From the NCBI RefSeq assembly GCF_019279795.1, contig NC_056725.1, positions 1,746,683,626 to 1,746,747,625 on the forward strand: a DNA stretch of 64,000 nucleotides, read 5' to 3'. Source of the stretch: Protopterus annectens (lineage: Eukaryota; Chordata; Ceratodontiformes; Protopteridae). Both the position numbers and the translations under genes were made by a program. Below the pieces are notes generated by a model, which worked only from the letters and a program-made list of their open reading frames with translations, did no database searches and was not told the origin of the DNA. Below are positions 12,482-24,655 of the stretch, one piece after another; positions within the stretch are counted from its first letter, which is position 1, and the number at the start of each line of letters is the position of its first letter.

Positions 12482-12750
12482 GGGTCTACTTCACGTTATC
12501 GCATGTTGAAAATATTGAACGGCAATAATGTCGTAAATGCCATACATCAAAAGTGTTGTTGTGGGATCATGGTACAGTGGGGATGAGAAAATTTGCTCTT
12601 TCCTCACTGTAGTGCGGTCTCGGAGTTGGTATATACAATTAGCGGGGGGTGTGTGTGGTGCAGCCCCCCACAAGAACAGTTTTGATGAACAGCATTTTCT
12701 ATGTTTTTGCCATTCGATATTGTCATCTTTGGACAAGATAATATAGATGC
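12482..12750. mobile_element. palindromic GGGTC-type MITE
   Basis: The unit begins GGGTCTAC and its far end reads as an imperfect inverted copy (AATATAGATGC). The centre holds the conserved core GTAGTGCGGTCTCGGAG.TTGGTATAT, then GCGGGGGGTGTG and a C-rich mate. The same core occurs at 57120-57195 and, inverted, at 61010-61100. There is no ORF of its own; the open frames across it come from its palindromic nature. Confidence 0.6.
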
Positions 12751-13687
12751 ATTTTTGACGTGCTCCTCATAAAATCTGTGGTTTTCTGAAAACTCACCGA
12801 GGATTGAAATCAATAAATAATGACAGACATTTGAATTTCAGACTTCATATCCTTCAGAAAAAGGTATGCTAATACAAAGCCTGTTGTTGATAAGTTCAGA
12901 AGTGTTACTAGGCCAATGACCATCATGGCCCTTAAAAACCTAGCTGTGCAACCCATATATGACCCATAAATTTGATTTATATTTGATATGTAGGGGGTGA
13001 TTTAATGACTGCCTCTGTCCATCAGAAACAAAGGAGTATGTTCTACATTTATAAGAGCAATAAGTAACATATGTCCTTAGTTTGAGGCATTTGTCTCCCC
13101 ATTACTTTTGCTTTGTCCAGATTTTCTACATTAAGAGGTATGGCGATAACTCTTTCATATTTTTGTTCACGGGCTACACATTCAGCATCTTCCAATCACC
13201 TACAGAAAGTTTTTTTTCTAACAGAGAAAATATGTTACTACAGCATAACAGGACACCAACTACGGAGGCTCCTAGTGATGAGGCATTTAAAAGCAGCCAA
13301 AGTAGGAACTGTTTAGGACATATTTATCTACGATACTATACCATTAGATATCATCTACAGGTCTCTGTGGGTAGATTTAATTTTCTGTGACTTAGCTTAA
13401 TATTTTTAATATAAGATTAGATACATATTATACTGTTTAACAACACAGTACTGCATTGTATAATTAATTAAGGTGTAGTAACTTTGGCATGCTTAAAGTG
13501 GACCCCTGATCTGTGAAAACACAGTATTTAAAATAATTTACTAAAAAAAAAAGTATGTCTTTAGCGAAGCGCAGCATCATCCATTATTATCTGCAGGTAT
13601 AAAAAAAACAATGATGTCACCTGGAAATGGGGTGCCCTTTGGAAGGCTGAGGACCACAACCTCATGCCTCGTGACAGTGAGAATTAA
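12751..13687. other. unassigned DNA
   Basis: The open frames at 13082-13390 and 13113-13316 overlap each other and resemble nothing known. The rest is AT-rich. Confidence 0.4.
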
Positions 13688-16600
13688 GTGCAATCTGGTG
13701 GAATGCATACTAATTCTGAGAACATAGTTATCTTCCTACTCTTAAAAGATGCAGTAAACTCAGACCTAGTTTATACAATTAACAGAGATGTGGGGATACA
13801 CATACAATATTTGTCATCATTGGAGGATATAGTCAACACACCACGGTGCAATGCTAAGAAAGGTCTGCACCTGTCCCCTCTAGGCTTTTGAATATTGGTG
13901 ACAACATTGTCTTCCCCCATTGTGACTTTTTAGGCACTGCCAAATAGACAGACCTTTCAACATAGCAAAAATAAATCTATCCACAGCAATCTAAAGGTTT
14001 ATTGATCAATGCCAGGAGTATAAATAAGAAGCTCCATCCCCCCAAGTTCTCCTCACCCAGGAGAATGCAGACATCTCTGCAGTTACCGAGTCATGGTTTA
14101 AAGCTACAGACAGTAACCTGATGGTACAAGGTTTTAGTGCCTTCAACACATTTAGACCAGCGACTGCACAGGCAGTGACCAAAGGTGGAGGTGTCTTGAT
14201 CAACATAAAAAACAAGTTTACCTCAAGGTTGTTTAAATGGAATGATGCACTGGAGTTCATCCACCTACAAATTACCACTGACAAAGTCCTATACCATAAC
14301 CATATCCTAGCAAGTTATAGGTCACCCTCCATGACCCAGGAAACCCACAGCTCATACTCAGACCTGCTGGAAACACTCACCATACAACTGAATACCACAC
14401 TCACTGGTAATTTTAATTACACCTCCACAGACTGGGAATCCAGCACAACCCCAAGTTTGCAGGCACAGAGATTTCTGGACAAACATATCAGACCTGGTTC
14501 TCACAAATATGAGAGAATGCTGCCCCTTCCCATGTCATGTCCTCTCTAGTGAGGTCAGACTACAAAGCTGTCTCCTTCGAAATAAAAGTAAATTATGTAA
14601 CCAGAGTAAACTCTGTAACAGTTAGGAACTATTCCAAGACAACCTACCTCTTATTAAGTGATAACCTGTCAAAATTTCAAGCCCCTTCAAATTCAGATAG
14701 CACAGCAGCCTATGCAGAACTGTTCAGAGAAACTCTGTACAACCATGCCAATATCTGCAGAGAGGTTGCTGTGCCTAGCAGAAGCAAACCCAAATCAAAC
14801 AAAAAAAAAACAAGCCACTTCCTGTGGAATCAAATGTTAAACAGGTTGTACAATAAAAAAAAAAAAGAAGTCATAGCTAAATTTAGGAAGTGCAACACTG
14901 AAAAAGATAAAAACTCTCTCATCAAGCTGAATAGACAATTAAGAGGGCAAATTAAGACCAACAAAGCCAATTTTGAGGTTAAGATAGGTTCCCAGGCCAA
15001 AGACAACCACAAGGCCTTATTTAGCTATGTCTGAAACTTAAAGGCAACACACAACAGTGTGCCAAACTGGTTGTAAATAGAGTCATATTCACAGAGCAGG
15101 AAGATGCAGCAAATCTACTGGCTGACAAATTCAGATCCAACTTCATCCCCCCCCCCCCCAAAGGAAATGCTATCAAACATAACCTCACCAATTATCGATA
15201 CAGAGCAGGTCCTAAATGCACTCTCTAAGGCAAAAACATAGCCTTAATGGGCCCCAATAATATCTCGGGATGCCACCTAAACAATCTGAAATATGACCTA
15301 TCAGGACCACTGGAGTCACTTTTCAACTATAGCCTCTGAACAGTCTTTGTGCCAATGAATGGAAGACTGCAACTGTTATCCCTCTACACAAGGGCTGTCT
15401 GTCAACGGATCTTGGGAACCACAGACTCATTAGTCTGACTAGTCTCACCTGCAAAGTCATGGATGGACATATCATGGAAATTCTTAATAATGACATAGGA
15501 AACTTTCAGACACTGGACCCAACCCAGTTTGGTTTCATCAAGGGCAGGTCATGACTACTAAACCTGGTAGACTTCTTTGAGAAAATCACCAAGGCAATGG
15601 ATGAGGGCAAAATGGTGCATACTACCTACCTTGACCTTGCTAAGAAACTTGCTAAAACACCCCACTTGGACATTGTTAATAAACTCATGGAATTACACAT
15701 AAGCCCCTATATAACATGCTGGATGTCCAACTGGTTTGCAGACAGGACCAACGAAGTTAGGATTACAGAAACCACCTCCACTTTGAGGCATGCACCAATA
15801 GTGTCCCTCAGGCCTCCACGATGGGTTTGCTTCTTATTGGCATCTACTTCTTGGAAGTCAAAACCAGTGTCAAGGGCCTCTGGCTAACCAAGTTTGCAGA
15901 TGACTGAAAACAAGGAGCAGTCACTGAACTACCCCAAAACACAAAAGTTTTGCAGGAATGTCTATCACAGATAAATGACTGGTGCCAAAGCTGCAGCTTA
16001 AAACTCAATGCCAAGAAAGCTATAATAGTATCTTTTAGAAAGTCAACCACCGTGGAAAACTACCTTATTGATAAAACACCCCTAAGAGTAGACTAAGTAG
16101 CCTGGGACTTGGTGATGCATGTAGATAGTAACCTGGCTTTTGAAACTCATTCTCTGTCACTTAACTTGTAAGTAAGGTCATGGCATCTAAGTCCAGGGTG
16201 GTCACTATGCTAATTTATTCAGCCCTCATCAGACCCATCACTGAGTATAATGGTCCCTTTGGTATGTACCTGACCAGGCACATGCAACAACTGGAATGTC
16301 CACAGAGGTTCATCACAAAAAGAATACAGGGCATAACAAAATGTCCTATACTCTTTGTCTCAAAGCCCTATCTCTGTACCTTGTTTCCTACAGACTGTTA
16401 AGAGGTGATTTTTGCATGGCATACAAGGCATCCTTGGACCCTACTCTGAAGGAACTTTTGCATACCTGCAAAATAAACAGCATCAGAACTGTTAGAGCCA
16501 AGGACTTAAATTTTCCTTACAATATAAATAGGACATACTGGAGTGACAGGTATGTGTCTGAGAGAATTCCCATTCTCTGGAACAGCCTTTCCATCCATGT

Positions 16601-16740
16601 GAAGCAAAGCCCTTCCCTGACCCTACTGAAGATAACCTGTTTCAGTGGATGGGAAACCGAAAATTCACTCTTGTTCTGGCACCTCTGTCTCTGATGGAGA
16701 GAAGCAGTAGCTACATCTTGCCCTAGCTAACCCTATCCAC
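13688..16740 (+). mobile_element. old CR1-like LINE (copy F): ORF1 end plus ORF2
   Basis: At 13850-13895 the residues KKGLHLSPLG fit block V of the SGNH esterase that ends CR1 ORF1, with Asp replaced. ORF2 follows: LLINARSINKK near 13998, an APE-type endonuclease (14040-14550: ITAVTESWFK-like, TKGGGVLINIKNKF), and a linker (14537-15034). The RT runs about 15200-16090, with MGPNNISG, PTQFGFIKGRS and YLDLAK. It also has FADD at about 15897-15908, followed at once by a stop. The tail domain runs 16180-16694 with RPITEYNGPFGMYL, TYWSDRYVSERIPILWN and WMGN-like residues. A poly-C run (15150-15160) and several frameshifts lie inside. It is the most diverged CR1 in the window together with copy G. 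Confidence 0.8.
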
Positions 16741-18009
16741 AACCCCTTTTCCCATTTTCACATGGGGTTGGGGTGTCATGCCCTTCTTAAAATAACCTCT
16801 AAAACACAATGACTTGAGGGAGACATGGAGTTACACAGCTAGACTTGTAAAGTGTAAATTGTAGAGTTAAAAGTGAATACTGGGGGTAAATATTATGATT
16901 GTTTCTGCCAGACCAGTTTTCAAAAACCTTGAATTTGAAATTACAGAGACCCTTGGACACAGGGAGAGTTCAAAGAATCCCTGCTCTAACCCTAAATAAT
17001 CTGAGAGATTTAAATATGTTATCTTGAAACTATTGAAGTACAGAGACAAAAAAAGCTATTCTTTCAACTCTTAAAGACAAGAAATATGCCTTGCTTTGCA
17101 TCTGTTTGGTTAAGATTGCTCCAGATTATTCAAAACAGGTGGTAGTGAAGGAGAAAACTATTGTGAAAGTTTGGAAGTAATGGTTCCAAAAAGGTGTGAA
17201 CACATTTTGAGATATTCCGCTCTTTTTCATTGCAATTTTCAAGGCAAGAACTTAATAGTTCTATGTAAGCTAAAACTTATTTTGCAATTCACTCTCTCAA
17301 AGACAAACATGCGACTCCAAATCCTAACAACAGTACAAAATCAGCTTTTTTTAAGTTCTGTCTAGAAATGGGATTACTCTGTCAAATAGAATAAGCAGTC
17401 CCCTAAATTAAAACACTTAAATATTGAGAAAGCAGTCCTAATGAGGGAAGAGTATTTCTTTGTTTTTCAGGAAGATAGCTTTGAATATCGGTTTCATTAA
17501 GTGTAGGTACCATCTCATAAGAGAATGTGGACAAACATCACTACAAGATACCAGTAAGCAAATGGAATTAATTATCTTCAGATGAATATAATAACACTGA
17601 GCCTAGCCAAAATGATAGTATTGTGCCTGGCAGCTGTGCTAATGCATGACTTATGTTGCTAGTGATTTGTACGATTTTCTTTTTCTCATACTATATTAAA
17701 GCATCAAGGACATTTGCGTTGTGCAGCTTCCATAACAAACCAAATATTTTTGCCTTTAACAGGTGCACTTGGAGATGCACTAAATAAAACTGTCATTGAA
17801 AATAACTACCATGCATAACATGTGCATGAAAATGTAATGCATACATACCTTTTATGGCATGATCTGCAATTTACAGTAATGTATGGCTTGGAATTTAAGA
17901 ATGTTGGAATGTACTGTCAGACCTTTAAAGCATTTTTGCAGAGGAGGTTTTAACCCCCTGTACTTCTTGCAGTATTGTATCCCACCTAGAACAACAACAG
18001 AAACAAACA
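16741..18009. other. unassigned DNA
   Basis: No coding similarity or repeats were recognised. Confidence 0.4.
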
Positions 18010-18721
18010 TAATCATCTTCTGCTTTTCTGTTTGTATTGTGGTATGACCCTTGGTGAAGGCAGAATGCTGCTCAATGCTAGGCACCTGCTTGCCCAAGAC
18101 ACACAGTCCAAGAGCTCCATAATGTCTCTCTCCATACAGTCTAGGGAGGTGCATCTCAGGTCATTTACACCTACATACACTATGACTGAATCATAGTGGT
18201 ACCTGCGGTGCAATGACAAGTGTGTGAATAATTTGTTGGATCCTGGCTCCTGACAGGTAACAGTCTGTTATTTTCTCCTAGTTCAGCCTGATGGGTGGGG
18301 CATCAGTATACCACACAATGGAGGCCCCAGTGACTAGAGTCCTGGGTAGTGTGTTGCCTTGCTTTACGAGCTTTAGTACATGAGGCTCCATTTGGTATGG
18401 CTTTAGGTACAGCACTGAGTGTTGTTTTTGTAGAGTGCTTTTAGGTTTGCTGAGGAAGATTTTTACAAGTGGAGTGTCTGGGAGGTTCTTTTGGGTTTTG
18501 GGAAGATTACATTTAAGCCTCTCAGCATATGTTAGTCTATGCATGGGGTGTATACTATGTGTGATGGGTGTAGCTTGTGTGTTTCTGACAACCTGGTTAT
18601 TATGAGTTCCCATATATGAGAGTTTTGAATCCAGTGACAATTTGTATATATATCTTTCACATACTGTATCTGTTTCTTTAAGGATTAAATGTCTGTCCTT
18701 CTCTTTAAAGATCACGTTCAA
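18010..18721 (-). pseudogene. CR1-type ORF1 remnant with SGNH esterase domain
   Basis: On the minus strand, reading starts at 18721 with a Lys-rich leader. Block I of an SGNH/GDSL hydrolase appears as LVTGASIVWYTD near 18330; the usual GDS is GAS, so the serine is kept. KITDCYLSGARIQQI follows, then block III YVGVNDLRCTSLDCMERDIM near 18160, and the usual ALSSILPSPR. CR1 and related LINEs carry such an esterase in ORF1, where it is thought to aid RNP or membrane interaction. The two halves lie in different frames. The C-terminal DxxH block is not seen downstream, so the copy is truncated near 18010. Confidence 0.7.
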
Positions 18722-19331
18722 AGGTCAGAAATGGAATTGCATGGACAGATTCCATTTCAGCCTTTCTGTATTACACTCTAGTTATGTGTGTATCGCGAAT
18801 TGTAAAGTTTGCACAAAATACTATTTTCTTTAATAATACAGTTTTAAAAAAGAACAAACAATATGTGGTATTTTAGTCTTTCCTGGCAATTGTTTTATGC
18901 AAGGCATGTTTGTGGGTGATGTTGTGATGCAATTCAGTGTTCATTTCTTGTGCTTGCCCCTATTAGCAGTGCACGAAAAAGTAGTGTTGTGGGTGACCAC
19001 ATATTTGTTACAAAGTGTAGCTCAACAATCTTTTTCTGCAAGTGTAAAAATCATGGCAATTTTTCTTCTTTTAAACAAATCAAATCACTGCAAACATGGT
19101 TAGTGACTATACAAATGACAGTACTGTGATTCATTTGCCGTTGCTTTCATTTTATTTTATTAAAAAATGGAAATTTTCCATTGCCTTTATTTCTGTAAAA
19201 ATGGTAAATTGCTTATAAAGTGCAAATTTAATTTAACAAAAATCTCATTGGATAATTCTACTGTTACATTGTTGGTACTGTCTGTACTACTGCAGAAATA
19301 ATAGTTGTGTAAAATCTTACTAATAGCCATA
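18722..19331. other. unassigned DNA
   Basis: AT-rich sequence up to the left end of the DIRS element. No feature was recognised. Confidence 0.4.
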
Positions 19332-19507
19332 GATGTCCTTCTCTTCCATGTTGTTGTATTCACTTTGGTGTGGAATTTTCCGCCTCAGGCGATCTAACAT
19401 CAGCTCCTATACAAAAGCTTTTTGCCTGGCTGCTGTAGGTGTGTGGGATGTCACAGATAGGGCCATAAACCAGGGTCCTTAAATGTGACGTCGGCATGCA
19501 CAGACCT
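19332..19507 (+). repeat. DIRS left inverted terminal repeat
   Basis: It starts GATGTCCTTCTCTTCCA and runs to GCACAGACCT. It is the reverse complement of 24480-24655 with scattered mismatches. Shared stretches include ATTCACTTTGGTGTGG, AGCTCCTATACAAAAG and GGGCCATAAACCAGGGTCC. Confidence 0.9.
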
Positions 19508-19672
19508 CAGAACTTGAAGCCCAGAGGAGTGGCCTGTGAGGAGAACAAGATGTCAACAAAGGAAACAAATGCCACTGTAAGGCTGAACAGATAATCCTTA
19601 GGGGGTGGAAGCAGTGACCAGGGGCCAGACCCTGTAATAAGAGAAGAATAGGGGGTATGGAGGGTGGGAAGG

Positions 19673-19780
19673 AATACTGCAACATGGAAGAGAAGGACAT
19701 CATTGGTTATGGTAAGATTTTGCACAACTCTTCTATGTCCTTCTTTTCCAATGTTGCAGTATTCACTTTGGTTTTGGAGA
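19673..19780. repeat. DIRS internal complementary region
   Basis: Two outer-edge sequences of the terminal repeats are joined here in opposite directions. AATACTGCAACATGGAAGAG with AAGGACATC (19673-19710) is an inverted edge. ATGTCCTTCTTTTCCA with ATGTTGCAGTATTCACTTTGG (19735-19775) is a direct edge. This is the layout of the ICR that templates end repair in DIRS replication. Confidence 0.72.
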
Positions 19781-19814
19781 GTACCACTTAGGAGCTTAGG
19801 AGGAGAATTAGGAG

Positions 19815-20957
19815 GAGGTAGAGATAGAGGAATCCAGGAATCCTTGCAGGATTGCTCTAGCAAAGCCTGCCAGGGCCCTGGAGACTTGGTCTAGTTTGTA
19901 GTGTTTGGTGAAGGTGTGGACTGCAGACCAGGTAGCTGCTTCCAGGATGGAAGCTGTGTCTAGGCCTTTGAAAAACTGTCTGTGTATGTCCAGGGAATGA
20001 AGGATTCTCTCTGCACTGTTGGTTAGAGTTGGGAAGAAGGTAGGTAAGTGGATGGACTGGTTTAGGGATAGCTCATTTACCACCTTGGACATAAAGGAAG
20101 GATTTTTGCTTAAGGTAACTCTGTCATTATGGAAGGTGGGGTCAGGCCATGAGGTCTTGTAGTTCTGACACTCTTCTAGTGGAAGGAATGGCCACTAAAA
20201 TAATGGTTTTCCAAGTACACATTTGTAAGGAGGCCGAACTAGCCATCTCAAAAGGTGGTAGGGTGAGTTTTTTTAGCATGAAGTTGGGGTCCCAGGGAGG
20301 AGGGGTGGGTTTTCTTGGTGGTCTAATATGTAGGACCCCTCTCAGGAAAAGTTTAAAGTCCAGCCTGGAAAGCAGGGGTGGCTGTAAGGGTAAGCAGGCT
20401 GAAGTGGCTGACAAGTGGACTTTCACAGAGGAGTAAATTAGTCCAGCCTTAACGAGATCACAAACATAGCTAAGGACTAGGGAGGGGTCTGCCTGCATAG
20501 GGTCCCTGTCCTTAAGAAGATACCATTTTGCAAATCTTTCCCATTTAGATAGGCATGTCTTTCTAGTAGTTGGTTTCCTGGCCTCCTTCAGGATTGAAAG
20601 CATGTCCTCAGAGTAGTGCTGTCTGTAAAGGATTTGAAGTTGATCACCTAAAGTGTTAGGTTTAGCATTTGCAGCTGAGGGTGAATGAGATCCCTTTTGT
20701 TGAGATAGTAGGTCCACCTTGTGGGGTAACTTGTGGTGATTCCCCTTGGCTAAAGAGTGAAGAAGGGGGAACCACTGTTGCCTTGGCCAGTAGGGAGTCA
20801 CCAGCAAGATTTTTGGTTGCTCCTTCTTGATTTTCAGAAGGCCCTTTTGTATTTGTGTGAAGGGGGGAACACAGAGAGGAACATCCCCTTCCAGGGAAAG
20901 CTGAAGGCATTCACTCTCCAGGCTGATGCAAACAGATCCACTTGAGGGGTGCCCCAC
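19815..20957 (-). pseudogene. DIRS tyrosine recombinase, internally deleted
   Basis: The N-terminal and core part (20957-20142) has RKTCLSKWERFAKWYL, the SAM-like helical domain (PSLVLSYVCDLVKAG) and box A with the catalytic Arg in STRRVSELQDL near 20165. The C-terminal part is in another frame (20092-19811). It shows RILHSLDIHR followed directly by the final ATWSAVHTFTKHYKLD, which contains the nucleophile Tyr. The segment that should hold the His-x-x-Arg box is absent, so a block of very roughly 60-100 residues is missing. No activity is possible. Confidence 0.8.
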
Positions 20958-20995
20958 CAGTGGACTATGTCTAAAAAGGTTTCCCTGTTTAACAT

Positions 20996-22330
20996 CTATT
21001 CGTGAAAGTAAGAGGATGTTATGCTGAGCAAGTACGCTTGTTTGTTTTCCTGAGAGGGGATGTAAGAGGCCTGCAGAAGAGGTTGTGCTGGGTGGCTAGC
21101 TCCCAAATATGTAGGGTTATCCTGCATAAGAGGTAGGCTTTTGTCCCTCCCTGTTTGTTCAGGTACCACATGACTATATTGTTGTCTGTAAGAATGTGAA
21201 GAAGGCCTGGTTGAAGGATGGGAAGAAAGGCCTGAAGGGCCAGCAAGACTGCAGTCATCTCCCTGATGTTGATGTGTTGTTTTTGTAGGGCAGGGGGTCC
21301 AAGATTCTTGAACCCCATAACTCTTTAAAGTTGCCCCCACCCAAGATCTGATGCATCTGTGTGCATGGATTGCGTAGGAGGAGGAAGTTGAATCCACCAC
21401 CTCAATTCTGACTTTAGGCAGGGCAGAAGGGGGATTTGTTGGTGTAGGGAGTGTTGGTGCTGAGACCATACATTCTTTAAGTATCACTGAAATTTTCTCA
21501 TGTGCAACCTGGCTAGAGCGAGCATGGGGATCGTGGCTGCCATGAGTCCCAGTACTTGTAGGAACTGCCTTGCGGAAAGGTGGGATACCCCCAGAAGATC
21601 CTGGAAGTGACTTCAGAGAGAGACTGCACTTTGTCCTGTGGGAGGAAGGATCTCATCAAATCTGATCTGATCTTACATCCCAGGTAAACGTTGTCTTGCT
21701 GTGGGTGCAGAGATGATTTTGGAAGGTTTAGGGTGAACCCCAAGTTGTGCAGGATGGTCATGGTGTATTTTAGGTGACTTAGGAGCATAGTTTTTGATTC
21801 TGCTGGGAGCAGGATGTCTTCCAGATAAGGGTATATTTGGATGCCCTTGGCTCGGCAAAATGCAATGGCAGGAGCCAGGCATTTTGTGAACACTCTTGGA
21901 GCAGTAGACAAGCCAAAGGGCAAGGCTATAAATTGAAATGTGAGGAAATGCCAGTAAATCTCAGGAATTTTCTGTGGGAGGGCATGATAGGAATGTGGAG
22001 ATAAGCTTCCTTTAAGTCCAGAGTGACCATGAAGGCTTGGGGTGGTATCAGGGGCAGGAGGGTTTGCAGAGAGAGCATCCTGAAGGATGGAACTTTTAGG
22101 TACCGATTTAGGTAGGATAGGTCTAGTATGGGTCCATCGTTTTTTGGGACTAGGAATAGAATAGAATCCTTTTCCTCCCTGGCCCCTAGGGACTGGTTCT
22201 ATAGTTTATAGGGAGAGGAGCTCCTGCAAAATATATGGGAATAGGTGGAGCTGTTTTTTTCATGGGAAGGGAATGTTTTTTAATGGAAAGGACCCATTGG
22301 TCTGAGGTGATGGTTTTCCAAAAGGGGAGG
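20996..22330 (-). pseudogene. DIRS reverse transcriptase and RNase H
   Basis: Minus-strand reading gives LVPKNDGPILDLSYLNRYL (about 22150-22090) and the palm Asp in MVTLDLKEAYLHIPI (22030-21985). ALPFGLSTAPRVFTK follows (about 21920), then the active site, which reads YLED (about 21825) instead of YLDD. The RNase H part (21318-21019) has QKQHINIREMTAVLLAL, ILTDNNIVMWYLNKQGGT and the catalytic Asp of TDN. Stops and frameshifts separate the pieces near 21960 and 21500. Confidence 0.85.
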
Positions 22331-22372
22331 CAGTGGAGTAGGAGGGCAGACAAGGGGAGGTGGGCAAGGCAT

Positions 22373-24345
22373 TCATGCCGAGGAGGGGCCCCCTCTGTTG
22401 GGAAAGGGCTGTTTGGAGGGTGGTTGGTTGTTGGTTGGTCTGGAGTAAGGCTGTCTCCTAGATTCTCTTCTTGGTCTGGATGAGGAGGGATGAGAAGTGG
22501 AAGGCATCCTCCTGACAAAGGAAGTCTTAGCAGGATAATTCCTATAGTACTTAGGGAAGGGGGACACCAGCAAATGTTTGATGTCTTGCAGCTCTTTGCT
22601 TTTCTCTTGCAAGTATTTGAAGAGCTCAGCTGAATTCTTGCCAAAAAGCAGACTGTGGTCCAGTGGAGCATCCATAATTTTGGATTTGAAATCCCCTGGA
22701 AGGGGTTGAATGCATAGCCAGGAATACCTGCGTAGGGCAGATGCAGAAGCTGCAGACCTGGCCGAGGCTTCTGCTGCATCATAACTACACCTGATGGTGT
22801 GTCTGGCCACTTGGGTGGCTAGGGACTGTTTTGATGCAATGTCAGACTTAGTAGGACAGTCAGGTGTAGAGGCTAGCAGGGTAGAGGCCTGAGACACTAG
22901 GTCCAGAGCATATGTTACCATGTGTGTTTGGTAATTAATGGCTCTGAAAGCCAAGGTGGAAGAAGTATACACTTTTTTGCCCAGTTTATCCATGTTTTTG
23001 CTGTCCTTATCTGTTGGTAGGAGGCTGTCAGAAGGTACTCATCTAGATAGTCTGTCAGGAGCCACAGCAATGACAGCTGGATCTGCTAGTGGAGGCTTAA
23101 CGAGGAATATTTGGTTATCAGGCACCTTATAAAACCTGTCTGGTCTTTTAGGGTCTGGGGGGCTGTGAGTATGTGTTCTTACAGACAGAGTTGAATGCAT
23201 CCAGGAAGGCTGGGAGCACAGGAGGTATAGCTGAAGGAGAGGGAGACTCAAGTTGCAGAAGTTCAAAATATCTCTTCTGGGTGTCAGACATCAGGGTAGT
23301 GTCCCACTTGAAGTACTCCTTCATTTTAGTTACAGTTTCCCGAAAAGTTAAATCTTCAGGTGGGGAGTCCCATTCATTGGAGACTTCATCTGGGGAATAG
23401 TAGTCAACAGGCAAAGCTATCTGAGACACATAAGTGACTGATTACTCCGAGTGGAATCATATTGGTATTGCTGTTCTTCTCCCTCTTGAGTAGTCGGATG
23501 TTGGGGAGAAGAGGCAGAGGCTGGGTGAGGGCTGAGCACAGGGATGGTTGAAGGAGCAGGGCCTGTGGGCTTAAGGGCCATGAAGGCCTGCATATAAGAG
23601 TTTGTAAAGGACTGCCAATCTGGCTGTGCTTCAGAAGCAGGAGTGATATGTTTTGTCTTCTGTTTTTTCTTGGAAAGTGTAGGTTTCGGGGATGGCCCCT
23701 ATAGGGTGGGAGAATGACATAATGGTTAAGGTGTTTACCTTAAAGACACAGCAGGATTTGATTCTCACATGAGGTAACTGGCTAGGCATCAAATGGCCCA
23801 AAAGGGCAGTTAGCCTAGTGCTAATCTATGAACCTATGAACCTAGGGATTGAAGCCTGGCCTGCAGTAGGAGAGGACTTGTCCAATAAAAGGTTCCCCAT
23901 CGACATCAGTTGGGGCTGACGGCTGAATAGTCTCTGTGGATGTGCATTCCATGGCTGCAGAAATGGCTTCCTCAGTGGGAACCGTCAAAGCTAATGGAGA
24001 AAGCGGGCATTCCTCGGCCCCTATATCGGAAGCCAGTGGGATGTCCGATAGCAAAGTGGCAGTAGGAACAGGCATGGAAACTTTGGCCTTCCTCCTGGTG
24101 GTTCGGGTTGGTCAACCGACTCTGGGTCCATCCTAAGGGCTAGAGGTTTAAAATGCTGGTTCTTGAGATATAAATTTAATGCGGCCAATCGACTGTGAAG
24201 CGTCTTGGGCATGAAGGACTTACAAATGAAACACGACGTATGGTCGTGTTCCCTACCTAGACAAAATCCGCACTTATCATGAGAATCATTGTGCAGTATC
24301 TGCTGGCAACAATTACAGTTACCTTTTTTTAGCTAACATCGGCTA
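22373..24345 (-). pseudogene. DIRS gag-like ORF, broken by a SINE
   Basis: The N-terminus (about 24335-24200) has the Cys/His cluster CNCCQQIL, DKCGFCLGREHDHTSC and CFICKSF typical of vertebrate DIRS gag. It continues as an acidic, Pro-rich linker (24075-23842). A SINE lies at 23703-23848. The reading resumes at 23429 with a Ser/Pro-rich part. The conserved block DKLGKKVYTSSTLAFRAINY follows (22990), then a basic tail (22450-22373). Several frames are used, so the ORF is not translatable as one protein. Confidence 0.75.
23703..23848 (+). mobile_element. small tRNA-derived SINE with CR1-like tail, inside DIRS gag
   Basis: The left part contains an A-box-like TGGTTAAGGTG (about 23723) and a B-box-like GGATTTGATTCTCAC (about 23754), as in Pol III promoters of tRNA-derived SINEs. 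The right part, GTTAGCCTAGTGCTAATC with (CTATGAAC)2, matches the 3' end of the CR1 copies in this window. A second copy lies at 50206-50350 on the minus strand. The SINE is younger than the DIRS element it interrupts. Confidence 0.82.
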
Positions 24346-24479
24346 AAAACTACAGCAAACCAAGCACAAGCAATGATAAAGAAAACAAAACCCCCCAATG
24401 GGGTACTTATCTTTCCGAAGTAATCGTAAGTAGGAGCTGAAAGATCGAAGTGATGACGTCTGCGGCTGAAATGTTTTAA

Positions 24480-24655
24480 GGTCTGTGTGTGCCAATGTCA
24501 CATTTAAGGACCCTGGTTTATGGCCCTACGTGTAATGTCCCATGCACCTACGGCATCCAGGCAAAAAGCTTTTGTATAGGAGCTGACGTCAGACCACCTG
24601 AGGTGGAAAATCCCACACCAAAGTGAATACTGCAACATTGGAATAGAAGGACATC
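24480..24655 (-). repeat. DIRS right inverted terminal repeat
   Basis: This is the reverse complement of 19332-19507. It ends at AAGGACATC, and its inner border is GGTCTGTGTGTGCC. Confidence 0.9.

Larger units (their letters stand above)
19332..24655 (-). mobile_element. DIRS-like tyrosine-recombinase retrotransposon, near full length
   Basis: The 5.3-kb unit is bounded by 176-bp inverted terminal repeats and codes on the minus strand in the order gag, RT-RNase H, tyrosine recombinase. An internal complementary region (19673-19780) lies near the 3' side. DIRS elements replicate through a circular intermediate that the recombinase inserts, so no target-site duplication is expected, and none is seen. 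The element is dead: gag is broken by stops and by a SINE, the RT active site is altered, and the recombinase has an internal deletion. Confidence 0.88.

Noticed and set aside
21513-21923. Retroviral pol
   Set aside because: Inverted termini, a tyrosine recombinase and no LTRs or integrase identify it as DIRS.
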